This document shows positions 36,421 through 44,937 of a stretch of 64,000 nt of DNA, in pieces. The notes below the pieces were generated by a model, which was given only the letters and a program-made list of their open reading frames with translations, was not told the origin of the DNA and ran no database searches. The stretch spans positions 1 to 64,000 of the forward strand of contig JBNFNA010000007.1 of assembly GCA_049941595.1 (NCBI GenBank). The letters are read 5' to 3'. Made by a program: the position numbers and the translations under genes. How positions within the stretch are numbered: the stretch's first letter is position 1; each line of letters begins with the position of its first letter. The DNA comes from Pasteurella sp049941595 (lineage in GTDB: Bacteria; Pseudomonadota; Gammaproteobacteria; Enterobacterales; Pasteurellaceae).

Positions 36421-36460
36421 AAAAGTGCGGTGATTATTTTAAAAATTTCACCGCACTTTT
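36421..36460 (+). terminator. Paired uptake-sequence hairpin between recA and recX
   Basis: AAAAGTGCGGTGA (36421-36433) and TCACCGCACTTTT (36448-36460) form a perfect 13-bp stem; T residues follow. It can end most recA transcripts, with readthrough supplying recX, which begins 44 bases later. Confidence 0.85.
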
Positions 36461-36503
36461 TTCATTGAAATACACAACAGAGCTGACAGAAGGTGCTTAT
36501 ATT

Positions 36504-36965
36504 ATGTCTTCACAAGCATTAAATTATGTAATGAGCTTATTAGCCCGACGGGAATATAGTGAATTTGAAATCCGCTGCAAAATGCAAGAAAAGCTATTTT
36601 CTGAACAAGAGATTGATGACACGCTTGCCTTTTTCCAACAAAAAAATTGGCAAAATGATCGCCGTTTCACAGAAAACTATCTGACATTTCGAGCACAACG
36701 AGGCTATGGGCTCGCTAGAATCAAACAAGAATTACAGCAAGTTAAAGGCATTTCTTCTGAGGTGATTTATGATGTGCTGCAAGAAATGGAAATGAATTGG
36801 GAAGATAAAGCGTTATCTGTGTTACGTAAAAAATTTCCCAACTATGCAGAAATTAATGACTTAAAACTCAAGCAAAAAGTGTGGCGTTATATGCTATCAC
36901 ACGGTTTTAAACCCGATGAATTTACCCATTATATTGGCAATGGCCAATCTGATGATGAATATTAA
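36504..36965 (+). CDS. recX: Regulatory protein RecX
   Basis: The 153-residue RecX modulates RecA filament growth. It has the family's three-helix repeats and motifs such as ARREYSEFEIRCKM near 10 and FRAQRGYGLARIKQEL near 60. Start ATG 36504 follows AAGGTG. A longer reading to 36465 runs into the terminator hairpin and is not conserved. It is probably co-expressed with recA by readthrough. Confidence 0.92.
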   Translation: MSSQALNYVMSLLARREYSEFEIRCKMQEKLFSEQEIDDTLAFFQQKNWQNDRRFTENYLTFRAQRGYGLARIKQELQQVKGISSEVIYDVLQEMEMNWEDKALSVLRKKFPNYAEINDLKLKQKVWRYMLSHGFKPDEFTHYIGNGQSDDEY

Positions 36966-36976
36966 ACACCCATAAA

Positions 36977-37009
36977 AAAACGGCACTTAGCCAGTTTAAG
37001 TGCCGTTTT
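36977..37009 (+). terminator. Terminator of recX
   Basis: AAAACGGCACTTA (36977-36989) and TAAGTGCCGTTTT (36997-37009) form a 13-bp stem. It also faces the end of hemY, so it may act on both strands. Confidence 0.85.
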
Positions 37010-37027
37010 CAATTATGCTTTCATCAA

Positions 37028-38296
37028 TTATTTGTTTTCTAAAAGTGCGGTCGTATTTATGTCAGTTTGTACATTTGTTAATGCCGTGACTGCCATTGTT
37101 GTTTTCACGCTATCTTCACGCACTTTCTGTGCTAATGCATTTTCACCGACTTGCTCAAATACATACGCTGCCATATTTACATCGTAAGGCTCAAGCTCAC
37201 TCGTACAAGCAATCACATTTTTGAAGGCTTCGCTTGCTTGATTGAAGTCGTTATTACGCACATATAAATAACCTAACGCACGATTAATACAACATTGAAC
37301 GCTTACATCCGCTTTCTTCGCACGTTTTTCAATAAGTTTGATTAACTTACTGTTATCCACTGGTTGTAAACGGATAACTTGGGCACAAAGTAATTTAGTA
37401 TCAGCTGGATTGTCTTCCACTTTTTTCCAAGTATCGACACTCAAGTCATAAGCTGATTCGTGATCGTTACAGTCAATTAAACGTTGGATCAATGCAATTC
37501 TCACTGCCACATCATTACGACGTCTACGAGGTTGTTCTTCCCACCAAGCTAATAAGCCATCCACGCCTTCTTCATTCATTTTTTCATCTAGCAGGCCTTC
37601 TTCAACTTGTATTTTTAAAGCAAGGAATTCACTCGGTGAATATAAACCTGAATTTTCGATTTGATCTAGAATATTATCTAATGCGAGATAAGCTTTTGAT
37701 TTTAAGTAAATTTCCACCGCAAGTTTCAACACTTCTTTATTGCGGTGAGTCATTACCAACAAGCTATCTACTGAACTACGTGCAGCGGGCAATTTGCCTT
37801 GCTGTAATAGAATACGCGTTCTCGCTAATTCAACCATCAAGTTATCTGAACCCGCAAGCTCAGTTGCTTGAATTAAATAGCGATTTGCATTGAAATCATC
37901 GCCACGTTGTTGTGCAGCTTCTGCAGCTTTAATAAAGTTAAGCACAGGCTCTTCTGCGTGTTTCGCATTTTTACCAATCAATTTCTCAGCTTTTGAATAA
38001 TCACCTTCATTCATCAGCATCAAACCTTCAAGGGTTTGTTTTTGTGCTTTGGCACGTTTGCGACGAGAGAACCAAGTATAAGTATTATTGCTTAAGCGAC
38101 AGAAACGGGTAACCACCCACTCAATGCCATAAATCACAGCCATAATCACAACAAAGAAAATCACTAAGGTGGTGATCGACATTTCGATGCTGTATTTGCT
38201 CGTTTCAATGAGCACATAACCTTGTTTGCCTGCTAAGTAAGGGCCTGCGATTAAGCCAGCCAACAATACCAGCATTAAAAATAGTACTCTAAACAT
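37028..38296 (-). CDS. hemY: HemY, heme-biosynthesis-associated TPR membrane protein
   Basis: The 422-residue HemY has an N-terminal membrane segment (about 4-25, LFLMLVLLAGLIAG), a second near 40-60, then a long helical, TPR-like region. It is encoded with hemC, hemD and hemX in gammaproteobacteria. It is not the protoporphyrinogen oxidase also called HemY. Its role is unclear; it may organise a porphyrin complex at the inner membrane. It follows hemX by 12 bases. Confidence 0.9.
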   Translation of the reverse strand: MFRVLFLMLVLLAGLIAGPYLAGKQGYVLIETSKYSIEMSITTLVIFFVVIMAVIYGIEWVVTRFCRLSNNTYTWFSRRKRAKAQKQTLEGLMLMNEGDYSKAEKLIGKNAKHAEEPVLNFIKAAEAAQQRGDDFNANRYLIQATELAGSDNLMVELARTRILLQQGKLPAARSSVDSLLVMTHRNKEVLKLAVEIYLKSKAYLALDNILDQIENSGLYSPSEFLALKIQVEEGLLDEKMNEEGVDGLLAWWEEQPRRRRNDVAVRIALIQRLIDCNDHESAYDLSVDTWKKVEDNPADTKLLCAQVIRLQPVDNSKLIKLIEKRAKKADVSVQCCINRALGYLYVRNNDFNQASEAFKNVIACTSELEPYDVNMAAYVFEQVGENALAQKVREDSVKTTMAVTALTNVQTDINTTALLENK

Positions 38297-38308
38297 AATC
38301 TATTTCCT

Positions 38309-39733
38309 CTACTGTTGTGGCTCTGCTTGGGCTGGTGGAGCGGTTTCTTCCGTTTTTTCCACCGCACTTTCAGCTTTGCTTTCTGGCTTAACTTCAGATG
38401 ATAAGGCTTTATCTACGGAGATCTCAACTTTTTGTAATTCTTGAGGTTCTCTGTTCAATAATTTGTCTAACACATTTAAGCTCGATAATTGGTTTGGTAC
38501 GTTGACATAAATGGATTGCTCCGCCAATTCATCTACACTTTTCAAGAAGTTTTGTGCTACTTCAGTGTTAGTATCAAAATAGCTTCTTACCCAAGATGCC
38601 ACTGTTTCAAGTGAGTGTTTATAAAGCTCATCTTGTTGGCGAGGCACTGCCATAATCGCAATTTGTAAACGTAAACGAATATTTTCACGTAAGTAAATAT
38701 CTTGATTTGGTGCTAATAATACTTTGTCATTCGCATTTCTTGGTGTGATACGAATAAAATGATTTAGGAATGAAATTGCACTTTTTTCTGCATTTTCTTT
38801 CCAATCTTCAATAGAATCACTTAATTGCGTTGAGGCAGTTTGTAGCTCGCCAAAGTTCACATCAAGCACGTCCATTTCATCTAACATTGTCGTGAGTTGT
38901 GATAAACGTTGCATAATTGCATTTTGATCCACGTTATTCACTTCAAGCAATTGTTTTAAATCGCTATTTAGTGCTGTTCTTGCACTAATCACACGCGGAT
39001 CAGACACTTTCGTTAACACTTCATCAGCCACTTTTAATAAAGAAATACTGGTATCAACATCATTATCAATCACTAATTTACGTAACGCATTATTTAAGAG
39101 GAAATCCGCTTCTGATAATAACCAGTCATTCGGTTGCTCTTCTTTCGCCGCGGTATTTAAACGATTGATTTGTGTTTGTAATGCGGAAATAGCTTGATCT
39201 TTAATCGTTAATTCATTTTGTAACTGCGCTAATTTTTCTGCTGATACAGATGAGGCTGCAACTAACTGTTCAATCTGTTGACGCTCTTTATCAAAGGAAG
39301 GTAAATCAACAGGTTGAGCAACAACTTGTTGTGCGACTTTACTTTCAAGTGCGGTCAATTTTTGTTGCATTTTATCGACTTGTTGCTGACCAAAATAATA
39401 ACCAGCGCCACCAAGACCTAGTGCGATCAACAATGCTAATAGTGCTAAACCTGTGCCACCTTTTTTCACCACTACGGTTTCTTTCACTTCAGGTTGTTTA
39501 GTTTCAGGTTGCTTAATTTCTGGCTCTACATTCATTTTTGGCGCTTCGTTTTCCACTTTTTGCTTTTTCGCTTGATGTTGCTCTGCAGTGCTTTCTGTTT
39601 TTGGAGATTTTTGCTTTACTTCGCTGTCCGCAGTTTTCACATTTTCTTGTGTTTCTGCTTTAATCTCCACAATATCAGCCTCATTCTTTGGTACTTCATT
39701 GGTTTCAGAAGATGTTATTTTATTTTCAGCCAT
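38309..39733 (-). CDS. hemX: HemX (uroporphyrin-III C-methyltransferase-like) protein
   Basis: The 474-residue protein starts with a Lys/Glu-rich hydrophilic tail (about 1-90), then one transmembrane segment (about 95-113), a coiled coil, and a long periplasmic helical domain. Despite the old name it lacks the SAM-dependent methyltransferase fold. It sits between hemD and hemY. The charged N-terminal tail, with imperfect PE(I/T)KQPE repeats, is longer than I expect from E. coli and may vary among strains. Its function is not known with certainty. Confidence 0.88.
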   Translation of the reverse strand: MAENKITSSETNEVPKNEADIVEIKAETQENVKTADSEVKQKSPKTESTAEQHQAKKQKVENEAPKMNVEPEIKQPETKQPEVKETVVVKKGGTGLALLALLIALGLGGAGYYFGQQQVDKMQQKLTALESKVAQQVVAQPVDLPSFDKERQQIEQLVAASSVSAEKLAQLQNELTIKDQAISALQTQINRLNTAAKEEQPNDWLLSEADFLLNNALRKLVIDNDVDTSISLLKVADEVLTKVSDPRVISARTALNSDLKQLLEVNNVDQNAIMQRLSQLTTMLDEMDVLDVNFGELQTASTQLSDSIEDWKENAEKSAISFLNHFIRITPRNANDKVLLAPNQDIYLRENIRLRLQIAIMAVPRQQDELYKHSLETVASWVRSYFDTNTEVAQNFLKSVDELAEQSIYVNVPNQLSSLNVLDKLLNREPQELQKVEISVDKALSSEVKPESKAESAVEKTEETAPPAQAEPQQ

Positions 39734-39777
39734 AGTAATACCTATTTCCTTTATGATGATTTAGAGTTCTGTATAAA

Positions 39778-40524
39778 TCAGTTAGTGCTTAATAAAGTTT
39801 GTAATAAGCTATGATTATCTGCCTTTGGTGAAATCACAATATTTGTCCAACCTTGTGCCTTCGCTAAATTGGCAATTCGTTTACTAATTGTAATAAGTTG
39901 ACAATTTTTCAACCAATTATGTTCATTTTCTGGAACAAAATCCATAAGATACTGCAAAATTTCTGCACTTGTCACGACAATACTGTTAATTCCCGCACGT
40001 TTACAAATGCTAATCTGCTCTGCATTATTATAATCTATTGGCACGCGTTGATAACATTCTACAATATCTACTTTCGCACCACGCAGTTCTGCTTGTTCTG
40101 CAAAAAACTCTCGCCCACCATTACCACGCAAGATTAGAACCGTTTTATCGGCTAACTGTTGCATTGCGGGCAAATTCAACAAGCCTTCACTCGTTTCTTG
40201 CTGATGAGGATAAAACACAGGGCGTTCAGTTTGTGCCGTGAAAAATTCGGCACTACGCTGCCCTACTGCAAAATAATTTAAGTCCTGACGCCAAGAAAAC
40301 CCAGTGTGCTTTAATGTTTGATCCGCAAACGTTACTGCGTGTGGCGAAACTGCAAAAACATAATCGCCCGCTTTTAATTGAGACAATTTATTTGGCAAAT
40401 CATTTAATTCTCGTCCAGATTCAATAGTAAATAGCGGTAAATGAATAGCAAAAACGCCAGCTTGTGCTAACATTTCAACCAATTGTTTTCCGCGTTCATC
40501 GGGACGTGTAATTAACACTGCCAT
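39778..40524 (-). CDS. hemD: Uroporphyrinogen-III synthase
   Basis: The 248-residue enzyme closes hydroxymethylbilane to uroporphyrinogen III in the cytoplasm. It shows the two-domain alpha/beta layout and the LITRPDERGKQL opening. It has weak sequence conservation, as is normal for HemD. The call rests equally on its place between hemC and hemX. It follows hemC by 14 bases. Having hemC and hemD implies that this organism makes its own tetrapyrrole ring. Confidence 0.92.
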   Translation of the reverse strand: MAVLITRPDERGKQLVEMLAQAGVFAIHLPLFTIESGRELNDLPNKLSQLKAGDYVFAVSPHAVTFADQTLKHTGFSWRQDLNYFAVGQRSAEFFTAQTERPVFYPHQQETSEGLLNLPAMQQLADKTVLILRGNGGREFFAEQAELRGAKVDIVECYQRVPIDYNNAEQISICKRAGINSIVVTSAEILQYLMDFVPENEHNWLKNCQLITISKRIANLAKAQGWTNIVISPKADNHSLLQTLLSTN

Positions 40525-40538
40525 TCTCGTAATTCCTT

Positions 40539-41474
40539 TTAATCATTCGCTGAATATAATGCCTTGAGAATGTTGTCCGCACCTTGCTGTAACAACATTT
40601 CAGCTACTTGAATACCTAAATTTTCTGCGTTTTCGACCGCACTTTTTGCTTCTGCACGAATAATCAATGAGCCATCTAGCTCGCCTACTAATGCACGTAA
40701 ATAAAGCTGTTCATTTTCAATAATCGCATAACCTGCGATTGGCACTTGGCAGCCACCTTGCAAATGAGTATTCATTGCACGCTCTGCTAAAATACAAGAC
40801 GTAGTTTTTGCATCAGCTAAAGGCGCCAACAATTGTTGCACTCGTGTATCATTGCTACGACATTCAATCCCCACGGCACCTTGCCCTGCTGCTGGCAACA
40901 TATCACTAATATCAATAAAAGACGCTATACGTTCTGTCAGCCCTAAACGAATCAAACCAGCTGCTGCGAGGATAATCGCGTCATAATCACCACGATCTAA
41001 TTTACTCAGACGGGTGCCAACATTGCCTCGTAAGGATTCAATTTTTAGGTCTGGACGAAGCTGTTTTAATTGACATTGACGGCGTAGGCTAGAAGTGCCA
41101 ACCACTGCGCCTTGTGGAAGATCCGCTAAAGTGCGGTAAGTATTGGAAACAAAAGCATCGCGAGGATCTTCGCGTGGACAGATGACACTTAATCCAAGCC
41201 CTTCTGGGAATTGCATTGGCACATCTTTCATTGAATGGACAGCAATATCCGCTTCGCCATTTAATAAAGCCGTTTCAAGCTCTTTAACAAATAATCCTTT
41301 ACCACCAATTTTTGCCAATGGGGTATCTAAAATCACATCACCTTTTGTCACCATAGGCACTAAAACCACGTTTAAATCTGGGTAAAAACCCTCTAAACGT
41401 TGCTTCACATAATTCGCTTGCCATAATGCAAGTGGGCTTTGGCGGGTTGCAATTTTCAACGTATTATTTGTCAT
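40539..41474 (-). CDS. hemC: Porphobilinogen deaminase (hydroxymethylbilane synthase)
   Basis: The 311-residue enzyme joins four porphobilinogen units on a dipyrromethane cofactor. Motifs: RIATRQSPLALWQAN-type opening, AVHSMKDVP near 80, and the cofactor cysteine in LQGGCQVPIAGY near 242. I chose ATG 41474, which gives the usual family N-terminus; ATG 41486 adds four residues and cannot be excluded, as neither has a clear ribosome site. It is the first gene of hemCDXY, divergent from cyaA, as in enterics. Confidence 0.95.
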   Translation of the reverse strand: MTNNTLKIATRQSPLALWQANYVKQRLEGFYPDLNVVLVPMVTKGDVILDTPLAKIGGKGLFVKELETALLNGEADIAVHSMKDVPMQFPEGLGLSVICPREDPRDAFVSNTYRTLADLPQGAVVGTSSLRRQCQLKQLRPDLKIESLRGNVGTRLSKLDRGDYDAIILAAAGLIRLGLTERIASFIDISDMLPAAGQGAVGIECRSNDTRVQQLLAPLADAKTTSCILAERAMNTHLQGGCQVPIAGYAIIENEQLYLRALVGELDGSLIIRAEAKSAVENAENLGIQVAEMLLQQGADNILKALYSAND

Positions 41475-41625
41475 AAATGTAGCCATTTTTCATAAAATAA
41501 TTCTTCGTTATCCTACCATTGTTCACTCAAAATGTCAGTTTCCATTTAATTTTTTTGCTTTCATACAGGGCAAATGTTAGAGTAATTGAGAAAACACACT
41601 GCATTATAAAATTGTAGGGGATGAT

Positions 41626-44142
41626 TTGAATTACGATCTCTTTAGTGCGAAAAAACAAGTTGAATATTTAGATAATTTACGCCTCAAACGTGCATTATTA
41701 GATACTTCTAATGAATTTAAACACGTATTTCAACTGATCACGTTGTTATTACACGCCAACCATCCTAATTTACCTGGCTACACGTCTGATTCGCCAGCGG
41801 GGATCGTCGATTTTAAACTCACTGCATATCAAAAAAATTATTTGCGTGAAAATCTACCTCATATCAACTTAGAAAAAGACACAATTTCTTCATTTTCATA
41901 CCGCACTTCGAATGCCATTTTAGGTGTGTATGTGATGGGTAGCATTGCCTCCATTTCACAAACAGCTTTGTCCGATCTCGACATTTGGGTGTGCCATCGT
42001 GAAGACTTAAGCCCTGAAGAAAAAGCCGCCTTACAACGCAAAGCCGATTTTCTACAAAAATGGGCAAGTCATTTTCATATTGAGATCAATCTTTATCTTA
42101 TCGATCAACAACGTTTCCGTTGCTTCAAATATGCAGAACCATTAACCGCAGAAAACTGTGGATCTGCACAATATGTGTTGTTGTTGGATGAATTTTATCG
42201 TTCTGCCATTCGTTTAGCGGGTAAACCCCTGCTTTGGCAGCACTTGCTCGTACAAAATGAAATGCATTATGAAAGTGAAGTGGAACGCTTGGTCGCTAAT
42301 CAAGAAATTAATTTGGATGATTGGGTCGATTTCGGTGGTTTAGGTTCATTTTCAGCTAACGAATATTTCGGTGCGAGCTTATGGCAACTCTACAAAGGAA
42401 TTGATGCACCGTATAAATCTGTCATTAAGATCTTATCCCTTGAAACCTATTCTTCCGAATATCCCAATACCTATTTGATTGCACGTGAATTCAAAGAGCA
42501 ATTATTAACAGGGAAAATCAATCCATCCCACCAATTTGATCCTTATTTAGCAATGCTTGAGCGTGCAACGCGTTATCTCCAACAAAATAATGAATTAAAG
42601 CGTTTAGGTTTTGTACGCCGTAGTGTTTATCTAAAAGCCACTGAAGGTATTAATTGGGAAGATGAAAATAGCCGAAATAATTGGCGTGTTGCGTACCTAC
42701 AACAGTTAGTGAAAGAATGGCAGTGGTCTGACAGCTTAATTAAAGAGCTCAATCAACGCCCACAGTGGAAAATTAAATACGTCAAAAAATCACATAATAG
42801 CTTGGTGAAGTTTTTAATGCTAAGTTATCGCAATTTAGTGAATTTTGCCCGCAAACATAAAGTAAATTCAAGCATTATGCCGCAGGATATTACGGTGCTC
42901 ACTCGCAAACTTTATACTGCATTTGAGGAATTACCCGGCAAGATTACTTTATTAAACCCACAAATTGCTTTAGATTTATCGGAAAAAAACTTGCTGTTTT
43001 TTGAAGTGAAAAATAACAAAGCCTTTAAGGATGGTTGGTATGTGGTGAACCACACTCCAAATCTCGATGGTTTCTCACAAAAGCGTTACACAGAACATAG
43101 CACGAGCTTAAATAAATTGGTGGCTTGGACTTACTTCAATCGTTTATTAACTGCCAATACGCACATTAATATTATTAGTGATAATGTTTCGCTCAATACA
43201 TTGCGTAACTTTGTGACCGATTTGCGTTTATCTTTCCCAACCACAATGCCTTCTGCTACCAATGAAAGCCTAAGTAATGCGTGCGAAATTAGCAACTTGA
43301 TGGTCGCAATTAACTTAACCGTTGACCCAACGAAAAACCTCACACAAGCCAAAGAAAAAATTCAGGCAAGTGATCTATTCAGCTTTGGTCCGAAAGAAGA
43401 AAGCTTAGTAGGCAGTATTGATATTACTTACCGAAACTTATGGAATGAAATCCGTACACTGCATTTTGAAGGGCAAAATGCCATCTTATTAGCTTTAAAA
43501 GTCCTTTCTAATAAAATTCACCGTGGTGCGCCTTCACCAAAATCGGTAGAAGTGTTCTGTTATAGCCACCGCTATCGTCGCACATTGCGTAATATCGTCA
43601 CCGCGTTAATTACTCGTTGTATCAGTATTCAAATTGGGGCCACCCAACCACCTAAAAATAACTTGTTACGTGTTGCAGGTAAAAACTGGCAATTTTTCTT
43701 TGAAGAACGTGGTATTAGCTTACAAGAGTTAAGCACCAACAATTTAGTCGAAAATTCAGAATTTGATACCGCACTTCAAAATGAAGTTGAAGAAAAAGAA
43801 ATAATGACTTGGGCGCAAGCACGTTCTTACCCACCAGAAATGGACAATTTTGCAAGCGAAGGATTTTTACAATTCTTCTTTGAAGATAACCCTGACGATT
43901 CCTTTAATGTTTATATTCTAGACGAAGCTAATCGAATTGAAATTTATCGCAACTGCGATGGTTCAAAAGAGCAAAAGATAAAAGAGATAAATCATATTTA
44001 TCAATCTTCAGGCTTGGATGAAAATAATAATCCGTATAAAATTGTGCAGCGTGATTTTAACTATCCACAGTTTTATCAATTATTATCACAAGAGAATGGG
44101 GTCAAAATAGTACCATTCCACAGTCGATTGGCGATGTCATAG
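41626..44142 (+). CDS. cyaA: Class I adenylate cyclase
   Basis: The 838-residue cytoplasmic cyclase makes cAMP. The N-terminal nucleotidyltransferase motif GSIASISQTALSDLDIW is near 105-121; the C-terminal half is the glucose-regulated domain. It begins at TTG, 8 bases after AGGGG, matching the low-efficiency UUG start known for E. coli cyaA. No in-frame ATG gives the conserved start. It is divergent from hemC. In Haemophilus, cAMP-CRP also controls competence genes. Confidence 0.95.
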   Translation: MNYDLFSAKKQVEYLDNLRLKRALLDTSNEFKHVFQLITLLLHANHPNLPGYTSDSPAGIVDFKLTAYQKNYLRENLPHINLEKDTISSFSYRTSNAILGVYVMGSIASISQTALSDLDIWVCHREDLSPEEKAALQRKADFLQKWASHFHIEINLYLIDQQRFRCFKYAEPLTAENCGSAQYVLLLDEFYRSAIRLAGKPLLWQHLLVQNEMHYESEVERLVANQEINLDDWVDFGGLGSFSANEYFGASLWQLYKGIDAPYKSVIKILSLETYSSEYPNTYLIAREFKEQLLTGKINPSHQFDPYLAMLERATRYLQQNNELKRLGFVRRSVYLKATEGINWEDENSRNNWRVAYLQQLVKEWQWSDSLIKELNQRPQWKIKYVKKSHNSLVKFLMLSYRNLVNFARKHKVNSSIMPQDITVLTRKLYTAFEELPGKITLLNPQIALDLSEKNLLFFEVKNNKAFKDGWYVVNHTPNLDGFSQKRYTEHSTSLNKLVAWTYFNRLLTANTHINIISDNVSLNTLRNFVTDLRLSFPTTMPSATNESLSNACEISNLMVAINLTVDPTKNLTQAKEKIQASDLFSFGPKEESLVGSIDITYRNLWNEIRTLHFEGQNAILLALKVLSNKIHRGAPSPKSVEVFCYSHRYRRTLRNIVTALITRCISIQIGATQPPKNNLLRVAGKNWQFFFEERGISLQELSTNNLVENSEFDTALQNEVEEKEIMTWAQARSYPPEMDNFASEGFLQFFFEDNPDDSFNVYILDEANRIEIYRNCDGSKEQKIKEINHIYQSSGLDENNNPYKIVQRDFNYPQFYQLLSQENGVKIVPFHSRLAMS

Positions 44143-44158
44143 TCATATTGGGGGTTAT

Positions 44159-44788
44159 ATGTCAGAAAAAATGAAAGTGTTGATTATCGATGATCATCCG
44201 TTGATGCGTCGAGGGATCAAACACTTAATTGAATTAGACGAAAGTTTTAGCGTTGTAGGGGACGCTGGTAATGGTAGTGAAGGCATTACCCTCGCATTAC
44301 AAACTCAACCTGATTTAATTATTCTTGATCTAAATATGAAAGGGCTATCAGGATTAGATACATTAAAAGCGTTACGTGCGGAAGGTGTTGATGCACGTAT
44401 TTTGATCCTGACTGTATCTGATTCGAAAAGCGATATTTTCACTTTAATTGATGCCGGTGCTGACGGTTATTTATTAAAAGATACTGAACCAGACACCTTA
44501 TTAGGCCAAATTAAACGTATTTCACAAGGTGAGGTAATTTTAAGTGACTCAATTAAGAATGCGTTAATTGAGCGACAGTCCACAACCGATCCAATTTATT
44601 CATTAACTGATCGTGAAATGGATGTGTTACGCTTAATTGCCACGGGCTTATCAAATAAGCAAATTGCAGGACAATTGTTTATTTCGGAAGAAACGGTCAA
44701 AGTCCATATCCGCAATTTATTACGCAAATTAAACGTACATTCACGTGTTGCGGCAACAGTCCTTTATTTCGAACACAAAGGCCTGTAA
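44159..44788 (+). CDS. narP: Response regulator NarP
   Basis: The 209-residue NarL/FixJ-type regulator has a receiver domain (phospho-acceptor aspartate in LIILDLNMKG near 58) and a LuxR-type helix-turn-helix (SLTDREMDVLRLIATGLSNK and EETVKVHIRNLL). NarP is the typical single nitrate/nitrite regulator in Pasteurellaceae, which lack NarL. Its sensor kinase is not in the window. It is 16 bases after cyaA. Other anaerobic genes here (torZ, hemN) are plausible but untested targets. Confidence 0.88.
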   Translation: MSEKMKVLIIDDHPLMRRGIKHLIELDESFSVVGDAGNGSEGITLALQTQPDLIILDLNMKGLSGLDTLKALRAEGVDARILILTVSDSKSDIFTLIDAGADGYLLKDTEPDTLLGQIKRISQGEVILSDSIKNALIERQSTTDPIYSLTDREMDVLRLIATGLSNKQIAGQLFISEETVKVHIRNLLRKLNVHSRVAATVLYFEHKGL

Positions 44789-44805
44789 ATCCACCTCTAT
44801 ATCTG

Positions 44806-44832
44806 AAAGCCAAGAACATTCCTCTTGGCTTT
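44806..44832 (+). terminator. Terminator of narP
   Basis: AAAGCCAAGA (44806-44815) pairs with TCTTGGCTTT (44823-44832), followed by TTT. A DNA uptake core in reverse orientation is a little further on. Confidence 0.88.
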
Positions 44833-44937
44833 TTTCATTTGTAAATTAATAAAAATTTTCCAAAAATGACCGCACTTTACGTTGCCAATTTGGCTGATTA
44901 AAAGGTACACTAAAGAAATTTTCTATTTGGGGAATCT

